From positions 1-64,000 of the IMG/VR virus record IMGVR_UViG_3300027770_000039: 64,000 bases of DNA. One strand, given 5' to 3'. This stretch comes from a virus. How positions within the stretch are numbered: the stretch's first letter is position 1; each line of letters opens with the position of its first letter. Shown here piece after piece: positions 14,795 to 23,625 of the stretch. The translations under genes were made by a program, and so were the position numbers. The notes under the pieces were generated by a model, which searched no databases, had not been told where the DNA came from, and saw only the letters and a list, made by a program, of their open reading frames with translations.

Positions 14795-17700
14795 TTTATC
14801 TCCTTTATCATTAAAGTTCCATCATCTAGTTTTGATAGAACTGGCTTACTTTTCATTCCTTCACGCATTTTACCTAAAACTTTTGAATACATTGTTGGAA
14901 ATGCAATTGCTCTAGTTAAATTCTTATTCTTGTCTGTCATGACAATATGCGCCATAGTTTTTCCAGCTTTAGTTTTGTATGGACTAAAATTAACTACCAT
15001 TTGCTCATCTTCTTGCATGTCATATTCTTTTCTATATAAATAATCGACAAACAGATCTGTTCCATTTGGGTCTATTTCAGAAACCTTAATATACCTTGCA
15101 ATTCTATTATCTCCAACTAGTATAAAATACATCTGTCCAGTTTCAATTTGAGTTTGCTCTGTATGGAATAAACCTACGGTGCCAGTCTCGTCTACAATTT
15201 CAATTCTTGACCAACCCGTTCCCCTCTTAATGCTCTTAACCATTCCAAACAAAGGGAAAGATCCTAGGTCTTCAAATTCTGAAATTGGTCTTGCCTGTGA
15301 TTTAATTCTTGGTGGCAAGTCTACTGTAAAGGTAGGAATGCTTAGGTATTCGTAGTAGTTTTCTTTTTCCTTACCAGTTCTGGGATTGTCCTCAAAAGAA
15401 GCACCGCCAATAGCATTAAGAGCAGATACAGCCCTACTATTAATCCCGCTACCTTTCGCAGAGGCTTTTTGAATGAAATCGGAATAATCGGCATAAGGCC
15501 TTCTCTCTATAATTTTGTTAGCAATACTGTCAGATATAAATTTTATATCTGCTAATCCAAATTGCATTGCATCTTCTTTTAATGAAAAATAAACATTTGA
15601 ATTATTTATGTCTGGAAGAAGTATCTTAAGGTTTAATCTTTTCGCTTCAATAAGATAGCCAGTTTTAGCATCTTTATCATTTTCGTTTTTAAGAACCGAA
15701 AACATAAACTCAAGAGGGTAATAAGTTTTAAGCCAAGCCGTATAATAAGTAAGCATGGAATAAGAGACAGCATGAGAACGATTAAAAGAGTAGCCAGCAT
15801 GAGCCTCGAAATCACTCCAAAGGGACTGGGCCTTTTTCTGAGAAATGTGTTTTGAAGCCCCATTAATAAATTTATCTTTGAATTCGTCAAGTTCTGTTGC
15901 ATCTCTTTTTTTACCAATAACCTTTCTAATTTTGTCAGCTTCTGACCAAGACATTCCGCCTAGATAGACGCATGCTTGCATAACCTGTTCTTGATATATA
16001 ATAACTCCGTATGTGTTTTCTGTAAAAGGACGCATTATCTCATGAACATATTGCGTAGGCTCTTGCCCACGTTTTCTTGCTACGTAAGAAACTCCTACGG
16101 TATTCATGGCTCCTGGTCTTACTAAAGCGTTAGAGGCAGCCAAGTCTTCAAATTTATCTACTCCCATTTTTATTAACAAGTTTGTGTAAGGTACTGCTTC
16201 TGCTTGAAACACTCCCTTAGTATAACCTTCGCTTAAATTTTTATAAACCTTTGGGTCTTTAAAATCTAATTGAGACAAATTGATTTCTTTGCCAGATCTT
16301 TCTTTAATTGCTTTGATAGTATCAGAAATAACAGAAAGAGTTTTTAAACCAAGAGCATCTACTTTAATTAATCCAATATCAGCAACCGTGTCCATGTCGT
16401 ATGCAACGACTGGAATTCTTCCTGAAACTTTATCTTGAGGATCTTCTCTAGATTCTATGGGCGCAAAATTTCTTAAATCTTCTTTTGCCACGACTACTCC
16501 AGCAGCGTGAACACCAACACTTCTAATTTTTCCACGTAACTTTTCTGCAAGCCATAAAACTTCTGGGTACTTCATTCTAAATTCTTTTGTGTTAGGCGAA
16601 TCCATAAAGTCTTCAAATGTATCAACTTGCTTCATCGCCCTATTTACATCAGACAGGGGAACCATAAATACACGAGCAGCATCTCTTACAACTCCCTTGT
16701 CTTTAAAATAAGTAAAAGTTGATATTGACGCAACGTGTTTAAATTTCTTTTTAAGATAATCTTTTACTTCTTTACGTCGACGATCTTCAAAATCAGTATC
16801 AATATCTGGAAAATCGTTACGGTCTGGGTTAATAAATCTAAAGAACAAAAGGTCGTACTCAATTGGGTCTACATCTGTAATTCCCAAGGCATAGCAAACT
16901 AATGATCCTGCTGCTGAACCACGTCCTGGACCAACCATTATTTCATTTTCTTTAGCCCAATTAATCATATCTGCGACAACTAAGAAATAAGAGGCAAAAT
17001 TTTTATCCTTAATAATCTCAAGCTCTTCTATAAGCCTTTGGTCATATACGTCATTTCCTAGCCAGCTCTCTCTTAGGCGTAGCCTTTCTAGGCCCTCAAA
17101 GGCCATATCAGACAGCTTTTGGTCGGCATTGGTCTTTGGGATAGGGAGTAGGTCTAAACCCCTGTTAAAATCGTATTCTCCAATTTTTTCCGCTATCTCC
17201 ATAGTATTTTCATAAATGTCTACTCGTTTAATATCACATTTGTTAAAGTCGGATTCAATTTCTTCTCTAGTCTGAATAAATAAATTATAGTCTTGGAATG
17301 ATATTCTTCTGTCTGGGTATAGATAATTAAGTCTGTCTAAGACATCTCCCATCCCCCTAGAAACCTCAAAGTCTGATTCTTTATCTGATTTAGGAGATGT
17401 AGATAGAATAAGCATTGCTTCTTCTAAAGTCTTATCTTCGCCTTTTGCGTAATGGGCATCTCCAGTCGCTACTGGCTTAATTCCTAGCTTGTCTGCTAAT
17501 TCTAGCAACTTGCTATTTATTTCTTTTGGATTGTGAGATTGTACCTCAATGTAAAAATCTTCGCCAAAATTTTTCTTAAAATCTTTAAGTATATCTTCCG
17601 CTTCCTCAAACTCTTCTTTTTCAATGCACTTACTAATAAGTCCATTAAGGCATCCAGAAAGAACAATAATATCTTTTGCATATTCTTTTAGTATCTCCAT

Positions 17701-18069
17701 ATCAATTCTAGGCTTATGGTAAAACCCTTCATTCCAAGCTATCTCTTGTAATGAGTTAATATTCTTTAATCCGTTTTTATTTTTAGCCAGCAGGATAATG
17801 TGGTTGTACGCCTGTATGCTTTTGTCTGTTGCAGACGATCTATCAAATCTATCTGTTGGGGATATGTAAGCCTCTACTCCAAGAATTGGCTTAATGCCTA
17901 ATTCTTTTGCAGCAATTTGCATTTCTCTGTGAGATGACAATGTTCCATGATCTGTAATTGCTATAGATGTTTGGCCAGCGTCTATTGCTGCTTGGCATAA
18001 CTCTTTTGGAGAATTAAGCCCGTCCATTAAAGAATAATATGAATGAACGTGTAGATGTGTAAAACTCAT
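14791..18069 (-). CDS. dnaE: DNA polymerase III alpha subunit (DnaE type)
   Basis: About 1092 aa, family C polymerase. The N-terminal PHP domain opens FTHLHVHSYYSLMDG and continues ITDHGT, GVEAYIS and TGDAHY. The palm has GPGRGSAAGSLV and the catalytic PDIDTDFEDRRR; later HAAGVVVAKED, GIIIYQEQVM-like (here GVIIYQEQVM) and SHAVSYSMLTYYTAW blocks match. The C-terminal OB domain begins near FPLFGMVKSI. I take the start at MSFTHLH (18067-18069) because it overlaps the previous stop as TAATG. It copies phage DNA with the helicase and SSB encoded upstream. Phages more often carry family A or B polymerases. Confidence 0.95.
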   Translation of the reverse strand: MSFTHLHVHSYYSLMDGLNSPKELCQAAIDAGQTSIAITDHGTLSSHREMQIAAKELGIKPILGVEAYISPTDRFDRSSATDKSIQAYNHIILLAKNKNGLKNINSLQEIAWNEGFYHKPRIDMEILKEYAKDIIVLSGCLNGLISKCIEKEEFEEAEDILKDFKKNFGEDFYIEVQSHNPKEINSKLLELADKLGIKPVATGDAHYAKGEDKTLEEAMLILSTSPKSDKESDFEVSRGMGDVLDRLNYLYPDRRISFQDYNLFIQTREEIESDFNKCDIKRVDIYENTMEIAEKIGEYDFNRGLDLLPIPKTNADQKLSDMAFEGLERLRLRESWLGNDVYDQRLIEELEIIKDKNFASYFLVVADMINWAKENEIMVGPGRGSAAGSLVCYALGITDVDPIEYDLLFFRFINPDRNDFPDIDTDFEDRRRKEVKDYLKKKFKHVASISTFTYFKDKGVVRDAARVFMVPLSDVNRAMKQVDTFEDFMDSPNTKEFRMKYPEVLWLAEKLRGKIRSVGVHAAGVVVAKEDLRNFAPIESREDPQDKVSGRIPVVAYDMDTVADIGLIKVDALGLKTLSVISDTIKAIKERSGKEINLSQLDFKDPKVYKNLSEGYTKGVFQAEAVPYTNLLIKMGVDKFEDLAASNALVRPGAMNTVGVSYVARKRGQEPTQYVHEIMRPFTENTYGVIIYQEQVMQACVYLGGMSWSEADKIRKVIGKKRDATELDEFKDKFINGASKHISQKKAQSLWSDFEAHAGYSFNRSHAVSYSMLTYYTAWLKTYYPLEFMFSVLKNENDKDAKTGYLIEAKRLNLKILLPDINNSNVYFSLKEDAMQFGLADIKFISDSIANKIIERRPYADYSDFIQKASAKGSGINSRAVSALNAIGGASFEDNPRTGKEKENYYEYLSIPTFTVDLPPRIKSQARPISEFEDLGSFPLFGMVKSIKRGTGWSRIEIVDETGTVGLFHTEQTQIETGQMYFILVGDNRIARYIKVSEIDPNGTDLFVDYLYRKEYDMQEDEQMVVNFSPYKTKAGKTMAHIVMTDKNKNLTRAIAFPTMYSKVLGKMREGMKSKPVLSKLDDGTLMIKEIK

Positions 18070-18275
18070 TAATAACCGCCTTGACATTCGTTTCTGGTGT
18101 GATACAGCCTGGTACTAGTTAATGTTTTTTTAGTTGGTGCGTATATATCTTTCTTGCAGCAGCCACACTTTACATGCCACTCTCTGGCAAAAAAGTTGTA
18201 CAGTGCTCCTACATAATTTTTATATTTATTATACACAAATTCTTGAAATGGATCTGGTATATCGTATGTAGTCAT
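18069..18275 (-). CDS. Small Cys-containing protein, 68 aa
   Basis: Contains CGCC (about residues 37-40) and a C-terminal HTRNEC, giving a CC...HC possible zinc site. No family recognised. It has no Shine-Dalgarno and a TAAAAT box lies exactly 6 nt before the ATG, so it appears to start a leaderless transcript after the SSB terminator that continues into the polymerase. Confidence 0.6.
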   Translation of the reverse strand: MTTYDIPDPFQEFVYNKYKNYVGALYNFFAREWHVKCGCCKKDIYAPTKKTLTSTRLYHTRNECQGGY

Positions 18276-18281
18276 AATTAT

Positions 18282-18287
18282 ATTTTA
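18282..18287 (-). promoter_or_regulatory. Leaderless -10 box TAAAAT
   Basis: TAAAAT on the minus strand, then 6 nt (18276-18281) and the ATG at 18273-18275. It lies just after the SSB terminator and before the polymerase operon, so it could restart transcription there. There is no extended TGn, so this is the weaker of the leaderless set. Confidence 0.45.
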
Positions 18288-18297
18288 CTAAATAAAA

Positions 18298-18323
18298 CTG
18301 AGGGTGGCAAGAGCCACCCCCAG
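18298..18323 (-). terminator. Rho-independent terminator after ssb
   Basis: Stem gggtggc/gccaccc (18302-18308 with 18313-18319, loop 18309-18312) with three outer pairs. On the minus strand it is followed by CAGTTTTATTT. It lies right after the SSB stop and allows ssb to be expressed above the polymerase. Confidence 0.85.
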
Positions 18324-18333
18324 CATATTTAAT

Positions 18334-19002
18334 TTACCACTCTACGCTACCAGTTGAGGCAACTGCTAGTTCTTGTGAGGACTCTCCCATGTAGAAAGAC
18401 TCTTGTTCTGCGTATGGAACATTCCTTACAGCAGTTTTTTCAAGATCAAATAGTTCTAATTTTGAAAAATCAAAAGGTGTTTCATCTTTGGCCAAAGGAA
18501 TAATTGTGTAGCTTGTGTCTGTCTTGCTACCGTTTCTTTTAATTCGCCAATTTAAATTTGTAATACTTCCCATTTCACCAGCGTATTCGATTAATGTAGG
18601 AGTAATTGTTTTTCCACTTGTTCCCTGAGACAATATTGCAACATATGGATCATTCTTTCCGTCATCAACTAATACATTGATATAAATACGGGTTCTAGCT
18701 TTCCATCCAGCCTTTGGATCTTTGCGATGCTGTTCTTGCGCCCAGTCGCGTCCTTCTGACTCCATGGTGTCTAGAGCTTTTCTTCGATAATCTTTTGGAT
18801 TGGTATGCTCTAAGGCAATAAATCCACATCCGAGTTTGTCATTGTAGTTGGGTGAATCTGCATCCAACTCTTGAAGAAATCTAATCTTAACGCTTTCTCC
18901 ATCTTCAATTTTTAACCAACGACCTTTATTTTCTTCTCCGCCTGAATATGCAGGCTTGTCTAGTGCTTTATTTAGGTCTTTTAGACCTTTTACTATGCTC
19001 AT
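18334..19002 (-). CDS. Single-stranded DNA-binding protein, phage type
   Basis: 222 aa. The pattern MSIVKGLKDLNKALDKP, then GRWLKIEDGESVKIRFLQEL and ARTRIYINVLVDDG, a mid domain with GSITNLNWRIKRNGSKTDTSYTIIPL, and a C-terminus ending in SVEW is that of phage SSB-like proteins annotated near DnaB and primase in actinophages. The beta-rich core would be an OB fold. AAAGGAGAAG precedes the ATG and it has its own terminator. Assignment is from context plus motif memory. Confidence 0.7.
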   Translation of the reverse strand: MSIVKGLKDLNKALDKPAYSGGEENKGRWLKIEDGESVKIRFLQELDADSPNYNDKLGCGFIALEHTNPKDYRRKALDTMESEGRDWAQEQHRKDPKAGWKARTRIYINVLVDDGKNDPYVAILSQGTSGKTITPTLIEYAGEMGSITNLNWRIKRNGSKTDTSYTIIPLAKDETPFDFSKLELFDLEKTAVRNVPYAEQESFYMGESSQELAVASTGSVEW

Positions 19003-19047
19003 TTCTTCTCCTTTTGTAGTTGATGGTATAGATCCATCTGTTTTACC

Positions 19048-19056
19048 ATTGTATCA
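19048..19056 (-). promoter_or_regulatory. Extended -10 TGATACAAT before ssb
   Basis: TGATACAAT lies at the end of the primase gene, 46 nt before the SSB ATG. Leader carries a strong AAAGGAGAAG site. No clear -35. Confidence 0.45.
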
Positions 19057-20052
19057 TAATGTCCAGGATTTGTATTCCACATCGGACACTGAATTTATTA
19101 TGCATTCCTTAATTTCTTTTTCTGATAAATCTCCTGCGTCTTTTGCATTATTTTGATAAACTTTACCATATTCACAAGAAGCCCAAAGAATATCTTTATT
19201 TCTTAGGCTAGAGGAAATAGATAATCCAAGTTCCCTACCAGCTGAATCTGCGTCTGTCATTATAGTAATTTTTGTAAAGTATCTATTTAACAAATTAAGA
19301 TTGTTGCTTGATAAGTGCCCTCCCAGAGTGGCAACAACATTGGGGAATCCAGCCTGATGTACCCTGATAGCATCAAAACTAGATTCAACAATGATTACGT
19401 GGCTACCAATTTTCTTTGCCCTGTGTATATTAAACAATGTTTGATTCTTAGGAAGGTTGGTGCTATTTTTAAATTTTTTCTCAACTATAGATCTTCCAAC
19501 TATTCCTACTGGGAGTCCGTCTGGGCTGTGCACTGGAACAACTACCATGTTTTGAGATTCAGAGTAACCCAGTCTAAAATAATTCATAGACTCTGAATTT
19601 ATCCCTCTTGTCTCAAAATAATCTCTTGCTTCTTTACTAAGAGTTAGTCCCAAATAAAGCTCATCTAATTTCTTGGAATTAAACTCAACAAACTCTGGCT
19701 TATCTTCTAAGGCTTGGCTTAAAAGAATATCAAAATTATCTAAGGACTCACTCTCTTTGTTTGAAACCAATCGTATAGCTTCAAAATCATTTTTATTACA
19801 AATTCTTTTAACTAGCTGAATAATGTTTCCAGATTCCGCACATGCTGGGTTGAAGCATATCCATGCTCCATTTTCTTCACTAATATAAAAGCAAGGCGTA
19901 TGAGTATTGTTATGAAATGGACAATACAAAACTAAATTATGATTAGACTCACTAATTATCCTTAGTCCAATTTCTTTAACAACAGACTTTATATGGTTTG
20001 GTGCATACTGCGTGGAATTACTTTTCCTTGCGTTATCCCTGACGATTCCCAT
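19054..20052 (-). CDS. DNA primase (DnaG-like, zinc finger + Toprim)
   Basis: From MGIVRDNARK at 20050-20052, chosen because GGAAGGAGG lies just upstream; a longer start at 20103 has no good site. Zinc finger: CPFHNNTHTPC then ICFNPAC (CHCC type). RNAP basic domain in the middle, then Toprim: VIIVESSFDAIRV (Glu) and ITIMTDADSAGREL (DxD). It makes primers for the DnaE-type polymerase. Shorter than DnaG (about 580 aa); no C-terminal helicase-binding domain is visible. Confidence 0.9.
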   Translation of the reverse strand: MGIVRDNARKSNSTQYAPNHIKSVVKEIGLRIISESNHNLVLYCPFHNNTHTPCFYISEENGAWICFNPACAESGNIIQLVKRICNKNDFEAIRLVSNKESESLDNFDILLSQALEDKPEFVEFNSKKLDELYLGLTLSKEARDYFETRGINSESMNYFRLGYSESQNMVVVPVHSPDGLPVGIVGRSIVEKKFKNSTNLPKNQTLFNIHRAKKIGSHVIIVESSFDAIRVHQAGFPNVVATLGGHLSSNNLNLLNRYFTKITIMTDADSAGRELGLSISSSLRNKDILWASCEYGKVYQNNAKDAGDLSEKEIKECIINSVSDVEYKSWTL

Positions 20053-20288
20053 GCCTTCCTCCTTCCTACGTATATACCATGTAAGGTCATTAAGAACTTC
20101 CATGTTTCACCTGTAAATTCTACCGAAAATGCTGTGTCTATGTCAAGTACCCTGGCATATCCTTTTGATCTCATATCATGAGTCAAAATATTTTCGTATT
20201 GATTTTTTATACGAATCATATCAGAATCTTCTTTGAAAAAAACTTCAATTTGAAATTTTTTAATTGTTTTGTGCTGGTGCATAATCAT
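19989..20288 (-). CDS. Hypothetical protein, 99 aa
   Basis: Overlaps the helicase end by 29 nt and the primase start by 64 nt. The sequence KKFQIEVFFKEDSDMIRIKNQYENIL, RVLDIDTAFSVEFTGETWKFLMTLHGIYVGRRKAWESSGI is a small alpha/beta protein with a basic end. No family recognised. It may be a replisome accessory; alternative Met starts exist at residue 3. Confidence 0.55.
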   Translation of the reverse strand: MIMHQHKTIKKFQIEVFFKEDSDMIRIKNQYENILTHDMRSKGYARVLDIDTAFSVEFTGETWKFLMTLHGIYVGRRKAWESSGITQGKVIPRSMHQTI

Positions 20289-21498
20289 ATAATTCTTTAA
20301 TTATTCCTCTATTGATATCCCAGTCTAAGTGGAAAGCAAACTCGTGTCCGTGTCTATTCTTTCTAGAAACAATTTCAATTAAATTTGTTCCAGGATGTTT
20401 GTGGATAGCCATTGCCATATCAGCATCATACTCTATCGCTTTAGACCAAGCTACTTGGCTCATCATTGGCGGATCATCTTGATCAGATACGTCATCGGCT
20501 GTTGCCGCTGTAATATCTATAACTGGGATGTTGTTTGAAACTGCAAGTAATTTAAACTCTCTAGAAATATTTCTGTTTCTTTCTACCTCAGAATGACTTC
20601 TCTTATTATCATTAAACAATTGATGATAGTCTAAAATAACTAAATCTGGCTTGTGTTGATCTATCTTTCCTTGAACAGTCGCTGGAGTTACTTCTGTATT
20701 TCCTTCATTAGAAACTAAAACAAAACTATTCTTTCCTTCAAATCTTTTAGTACCCCAAGATTTAAAATCATCAATATTAATATCTCCTCGAGAAAGATCG
20801 CTAGCTTTAAATAGTCCAGACCCAAGCATTGTATAAATACGATCACGCATATTTTCTGGAGACATTTCCAAAGAAACAATCATTGGCTTAAATCCTTGCT
20901 CCCAGGCTTTACATGCAAGATAAGAAGTAAACCATGTCTTTCCTTTTCCTGGCCAACCAATAGCAACAATTAAATGTCCTGGTGCCATACCAGTTGGGTA
21001 TGCAGCATCTATTGCTTTGAATCCAGTTAATATTCCTGGGCTTCCTCCCATTACAGAAGCTCTGTCTTTTACTGAAGAGAAGTGCCTTGTTGCAGAGTCT
21101 AAATCTATAACGTCTAAGTCTCTTACATTATTTGTAAACCTTGAAAGGTTTGCCAATTTGCTTTGCATATCTGCAAGTACTCTTGAGGCAGCATCTTGCT
21201 TTAAAGCAGATCCAGATTGAAGAAGTATGTTTTTTAATTTTGAAGACAAGTATTCATTTTTTAATTTATCTAGGTAGTATCCAGTTTCAGCCTTTACATT
21301 AATGTCTGGGTCAAAGTCATGAAACTTTTCCTGAAGAACACTAGCCTCTGGCACAGCCTTAAACTTATAATAGTAAGACTTTAAGCCTTCCCAAATATCC
21401 CTATGTGACGTAAAAAGATCATCTACGTTATCTGCAAGCAGGGTGCTAATGTCTTTATTTTGACACACTGCGGATATTAGTGTTGCTTCGGTATTCAT
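20260..21498 (-). CDS. dnaB: Replicative helicase, DnaB-like
   Basis: 412 aa. An N-terminal helical domain (about 1-110) precedes the RecA-like motor. Walker A GWPGKGKT is at residues 181-188; MIVSLEMSPENMRDR is helicase motif H1a-like; LVILDYHQLF is Walker B; ISREFKLLAVSNNIPVIDI and IEIVSRKNRHG carry the arginine-finger region. It unwinds the fork for the DnaE polymerase with the primase encoded next. A 4-nt overlap with the upstream gene. Confidence 0.92.
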   Translation of the reverse strand: MNTEATLISAVCQNKDISTLLADNVDDLFTSHRDIWEGLKSYYYKFKAVPEASVLQEKFHDFDPDINVKAETGYYLDKLKNEYLSSKLKNILLQSGSALKQDAASRVLADMQSKLANLSRFTNNVRDLDVIDLDSATRHFSSVKDRASVMGGSPGILTGFKAIDAAYPTGMAPGHLIVAIGWPGKGKTWFTSYLACKAWEQGFKPMIVSLEMSPENMRDRIYTMLGSGLFKASDLSRGDINIDDFKSWGTKRFEGKNSFVLVSNEGNTEVTPATVQGKIDQHKPDLVILDYHQLFNDNKRSHSEVERNRNISREFKLLAVSNNIPVIDITAATADDVSDQDDPPMMSQVAWSKAIEYDADMAMAIHKHPGTNLIEIVSRKNRHGHEFAFHLDWDINRGIIKELYDYAPAQNN

Positions 21499-21842
21499 TC
21501 GTCTACTTCCTCTACTAGTTTTTTAGTTTGCTCTCTTAAAATTTTTCTTTTTGCCTTATCTTTTTCTAATTCTTTTTGTGCAGAATCAATTTTGTCAAAA
21601 TTGTATAAGAAAAATATTAAAGGATGTCCGTGCTTTATTAGTTTAAAATAATATTCCAAAAGGGTCATTCCTCTATCAAAGCCAACGCTTTCAATAACGT
21701 CATTCATAGCCATCTTATCTCTAAATTTATTCAACACTGGTTTTTTGCCGTACTTTTCCTCGTAAAGCTTTTCGTATTTCCATAGCATTATGTAGGGCTG
21801 TTTATTTTTTTCAGCCTTGGAAATGGCTAGATCATTTTCCAT
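21495..21842 (-). CDS. Hypothetical protein upstream of helicase, 115 aa
   Basis: Helical protein: PYIMLWKYEKLYEEKYGKKP, FRDKMAMNDVIESVGFDRGMTLLEYYFKL, and a Lys/Glu-rich C-terminal helix. No Walker motif. Its position just before the DnaB gene is where loaders or accessory factors are often found, but I see no sequence proof. Confidence 0.6.
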   Translation of the reverse strand: MENDLAISKAEKNKQPYIMLWKYEKLYEEKYGKKPVLNKFRDKMAMNDVIESVGFDRGMTLLEYYFKLIKHGHPLIFFLYNFDKIDSAQKELEKDKAKRKILREQTKKLVEEVDE

Positions 21843-22035
21843 TTTTTAATTCTTTCTCTATTTCTTGAGTTTTTTCAATAAGCTTTTCTTCGACAAATTT
21901 ATAAACACGCTCAGTGGCAGTATCTACATTTTCTCCATCACGCACATTGTCTTCTACGCCTATTCCAATTTTAATGCTTTCAAAATTTCCTAGGTTTCTA
22001 GTAAAGGATAGGTCAACCTTAACCACTGTTGTCAT
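21832..22035 (-). CDS. Hypothetical protein, 67 aa
   Basis: VVKVDLSFTRNLGNFESIKIGIGVEDNV gives a two-stranded sheet, followed by a long helix (DTATERVYKFVEEKLIEKTQEIEKELKN). The arrangement resembles small phage proteins of unknown role near helicase genes. Starts 4 nt inside the zinc-finger gene and overlaps the next by 11 nt. Confidence 0.6.
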   Translation of the reverse strand: MTTVVKVDLSFTRNLGNFESIKIGIGVEDNVRDGENVDTATERVYKFVEEKLIEKTQEIEKELKNGK

Positions 22036-22145
22036 TTATGCTCCGCCTTCTTGTGTCTATTTAAAGTTTCATTAGCAAATATTCCCCAGCGAACCTCTAC
22101 ATCTTTATTGCAAATATCACAAGTGACAACTTTGCTTTTTTCCAC
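22032..22145 (-). CDS. C2H2-type zinc finger microprotein, 37 aa
   Basis: Frame from GTG 22143-22145 to TGA 22032-22034. It reads VVTCDICNKDVEVRWG...LNRHKKAEHK: Cys-x2-Cys, then about 20 residues, then His-x4-His. The GTG overlaps the preceding TAG and the TGA overlaps the next ATG, so coupling supports it. A stand-alone C2H2-like finger of this size is a likely nucleic-acid or protein adaptor. Confidence 0.6.
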   Translation of the reverse strand: MEKSKVVTCDICNKDVEVRWGIFANETLNRHKKAEHK

Positions 22146-22624
22146 TAGTCCGCCTTCCACACTGGAACAAATCCAGATTCAGTTTTAGTATACAATATAA
22201 TATTATTTTTGAGAAGTGCCCTTAGTTCCGACCTACTAGGTATGTTTTTTACATATCCAGCTTCTAGGATATACGCATGTAAGTCAAGTATGTCAGACTC
22301 ACTAAACATAAACTTATACCACAAGCTATCTGGATTACTTATCGGATATACCTTTTGAGGTTTCTTTATTTTTCCTTGCAAGATATACTCTTCAATTGTA
22401 ACTTTATGTCTTCCAAGAATTAAGCCTACATCTTTTATCGTATATGCGTTTTCCATTTTTTTTAAAACTTCGGAATAGCTATACATCATTCTTTTTTTCT
22501 CAGCATAACACCAAGCGACTACTTCGTCTCTAGGCCTAGATAACCTAATTACTTTATGTAATTTGTTATTTAAGAAGAAATAGAGAAATTTTTTGCGTGC
22601 TTTTGATCCATTTTTTCTAGCCAT
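22145..22624 (-). CDS. HTH (excisionase/MerR-like) DNA-binding protein, 159 aa
   Basis: N-terminus strongly basic (ARKNGSKARKKF). Middle (about 60-95) reads YTIKDVGLILGRHKVTIEEYILQGKIKKPQKVYP, a MerR/excisionase-style HTH plus wing; the C-terminal region has SESDILDLHAYILEAG and a PSRSELRALL helix. Likely a phage transcription or replication-origin binding protein. It lies in the phosphoesterase-to-helicase operon; overlaps the zinc ribbon gene by 55 nt. Confidence 0.65.
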   Translation of the reverse strand: MARKNGSKARKKFLYFFLNNKLHKVIRLSRPRDEVVAWCYAEKKRMMYSYSEVLKKMENAYTIKDVGLILGRHKVTIEEYILQGKIKKPQKVYPISNPDSLWYKFMFSESDILDLHAYILEAGYVKNIPSRSELRALLKNNIILYTKTESGFVPVWKAD

Positions 22625-22755
22625 TTTCCGAACGCACTCGTTTCTTTACTAATCATCCACCTTTTCCCGCACTGCATGCAGAACAATTCAACATGTAGTT
22701 TTTGAGAAAAAACTCTATCTACAAAAACTCTACCTCTACACTTTTGACATTTCAT
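22570..22755 (-). CDS. Zinc-ribbon protein, 61 aa
   Basis: From MKCQKCRGRVFVDRVFS, start chosen at 22755 where the ATG overlaps the phosphoesterase stop (TAATG). CQKC and FCMQCGKRW form a classic four-Cys ribbon; the rest is basic. Zinc ribbons of this type bind nucleic acid or RNA polymerase. The C-terminal third overlaps the next gene in another frame, which is unusual but both frames look coding. Confidence 0.65.
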   Translation of the reverse strand: MKCQKCRGRVFVDRVFSQKLHVELFCMQCGKRWMISKETSAFGKWLEKMDQKHAKNFSISS

Positions 22756-23570
22756 TATAAAGTAAACAATTTCCCGTCTACTACACAAGTATATTCTGGT
22801 GATACGTGTATCATGTTAACGTGTGGATACTTTCCATTTTCAATATGCGCTATTGCAAATCCCTTTTGCCAGTCATGATGCTGGGTGTATTTCATTCCTG
22901 GACCCTTTTCATCGCACATATGACCAATCTCATATCCACGCAAAGTTTCCCCCTTGCCTTTATTTCTTAATTCATAAGTAACTAAATGAGATGCAATCCT
23001 ATGAGAATGTCCTCTAATTAAAGATACTTGTAGATCTTCCATGTCTTTTCTAACCGACCCTGTTGCTGAAATTGAAATTCCATGATGGACGTGGATATCT
23101 CCAAAACGTTTCTTTGGCAATTCATTATAATAAATATAATCATATCCTAATGAATCTAAACTCCATAAAGCTTCTGGGGTAACATGCTTTGCATATTCAG
23201 GAATTTTCTTATCCAAATAATCAAAAATTCTAATATCATGATTTCCTAACGCTGAGAATAGTTGTGCGTTTGGAAGCATCTTTCTTGTTCTTTCATAAAA
23301 TTCACGGGCACCACTTGCCTCAAACTTCATGTCTTTTAGCATTAACTCTAAATCATTTGTTACGTCGTCATTCTTGTATGCCTTTAAAAACTCTGTTGGC
23401 TTTCCTTCTGTAAATCTACTGTAGCAAGCCTGATCATCTGTGTCGCCAAGATAGTCTACAACATCTGGCTTAAACCACTTCATAACCTTAAACCAAAGCT
23501 CAATCATTTTATCATCTTGATATGGAAATTGCTGATCCGAGGACAGCATCCATTTTAAATCATTTGCCAT
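22755..23570 (-). CDS. Calcineurin-like metallophosphoesterase
   Basis: 271 aa. Metal-site motifs in order: SSDQQ (Asp), YLGDTDD, SALGNHD, DIHVHHG and RGHSHR. This is the two-metal phosphoesterase family, which includes SbcD-like nucleases and phosphodiesterases. It is the first gene after the early promoter and terminator at 23591-23653, with AAGGAT before the ATG, so it heads the replication operon. Exact substrate, DNA or nucleotide, is not determined by the motifs. Confidence 0.85.
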   Translation of the reverse strand: MANDLKWMLSSDQQFPYQDDKMIELWFKVMKWFKPDVVDYLGDTDDQACYSRFTEGKPTEFLKAYKNDDVTNDLELMLKDMKFEASGAREFYERTRKMLPNAQLFSALGNHDIRIFDYLDKKIPEYAKHVTPEALWSLDSLGYDYIYYNELPKKRFGDIHVHHGISISATGSVRKDMEDLQVSLIRGHSHRIASHLVTYELRNKGKGETLRGYEIGHMCDEKGPGMKYTQHHDWQKGFAIAHIENGKYPHVNMIHVSPEYTCVVDGKLFTL

Positions 23571-23590
23571 TCAATATCCTTAAATTAAAA

Positions 23591-23611
23591 AAGTCACATT
23601 TTTTGTGACTT
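23591..23611 (-). terminator. Stem-loop with T-run between tail module and replication operon
   Basis: Stem aagtcaca/tgtgactt (23591-23598 with 23604-23611), T5 loop on the plus strand; on the minus strand it is followed by TTTTTT. It looks like a rho-independent terminator for the tail operon, but a promoter lies just before it, so it may also be the 5' stem of the replication transcript. Confidence 0.75.
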
Positions 23612-23625
23612 TGAGTACTACGTAT

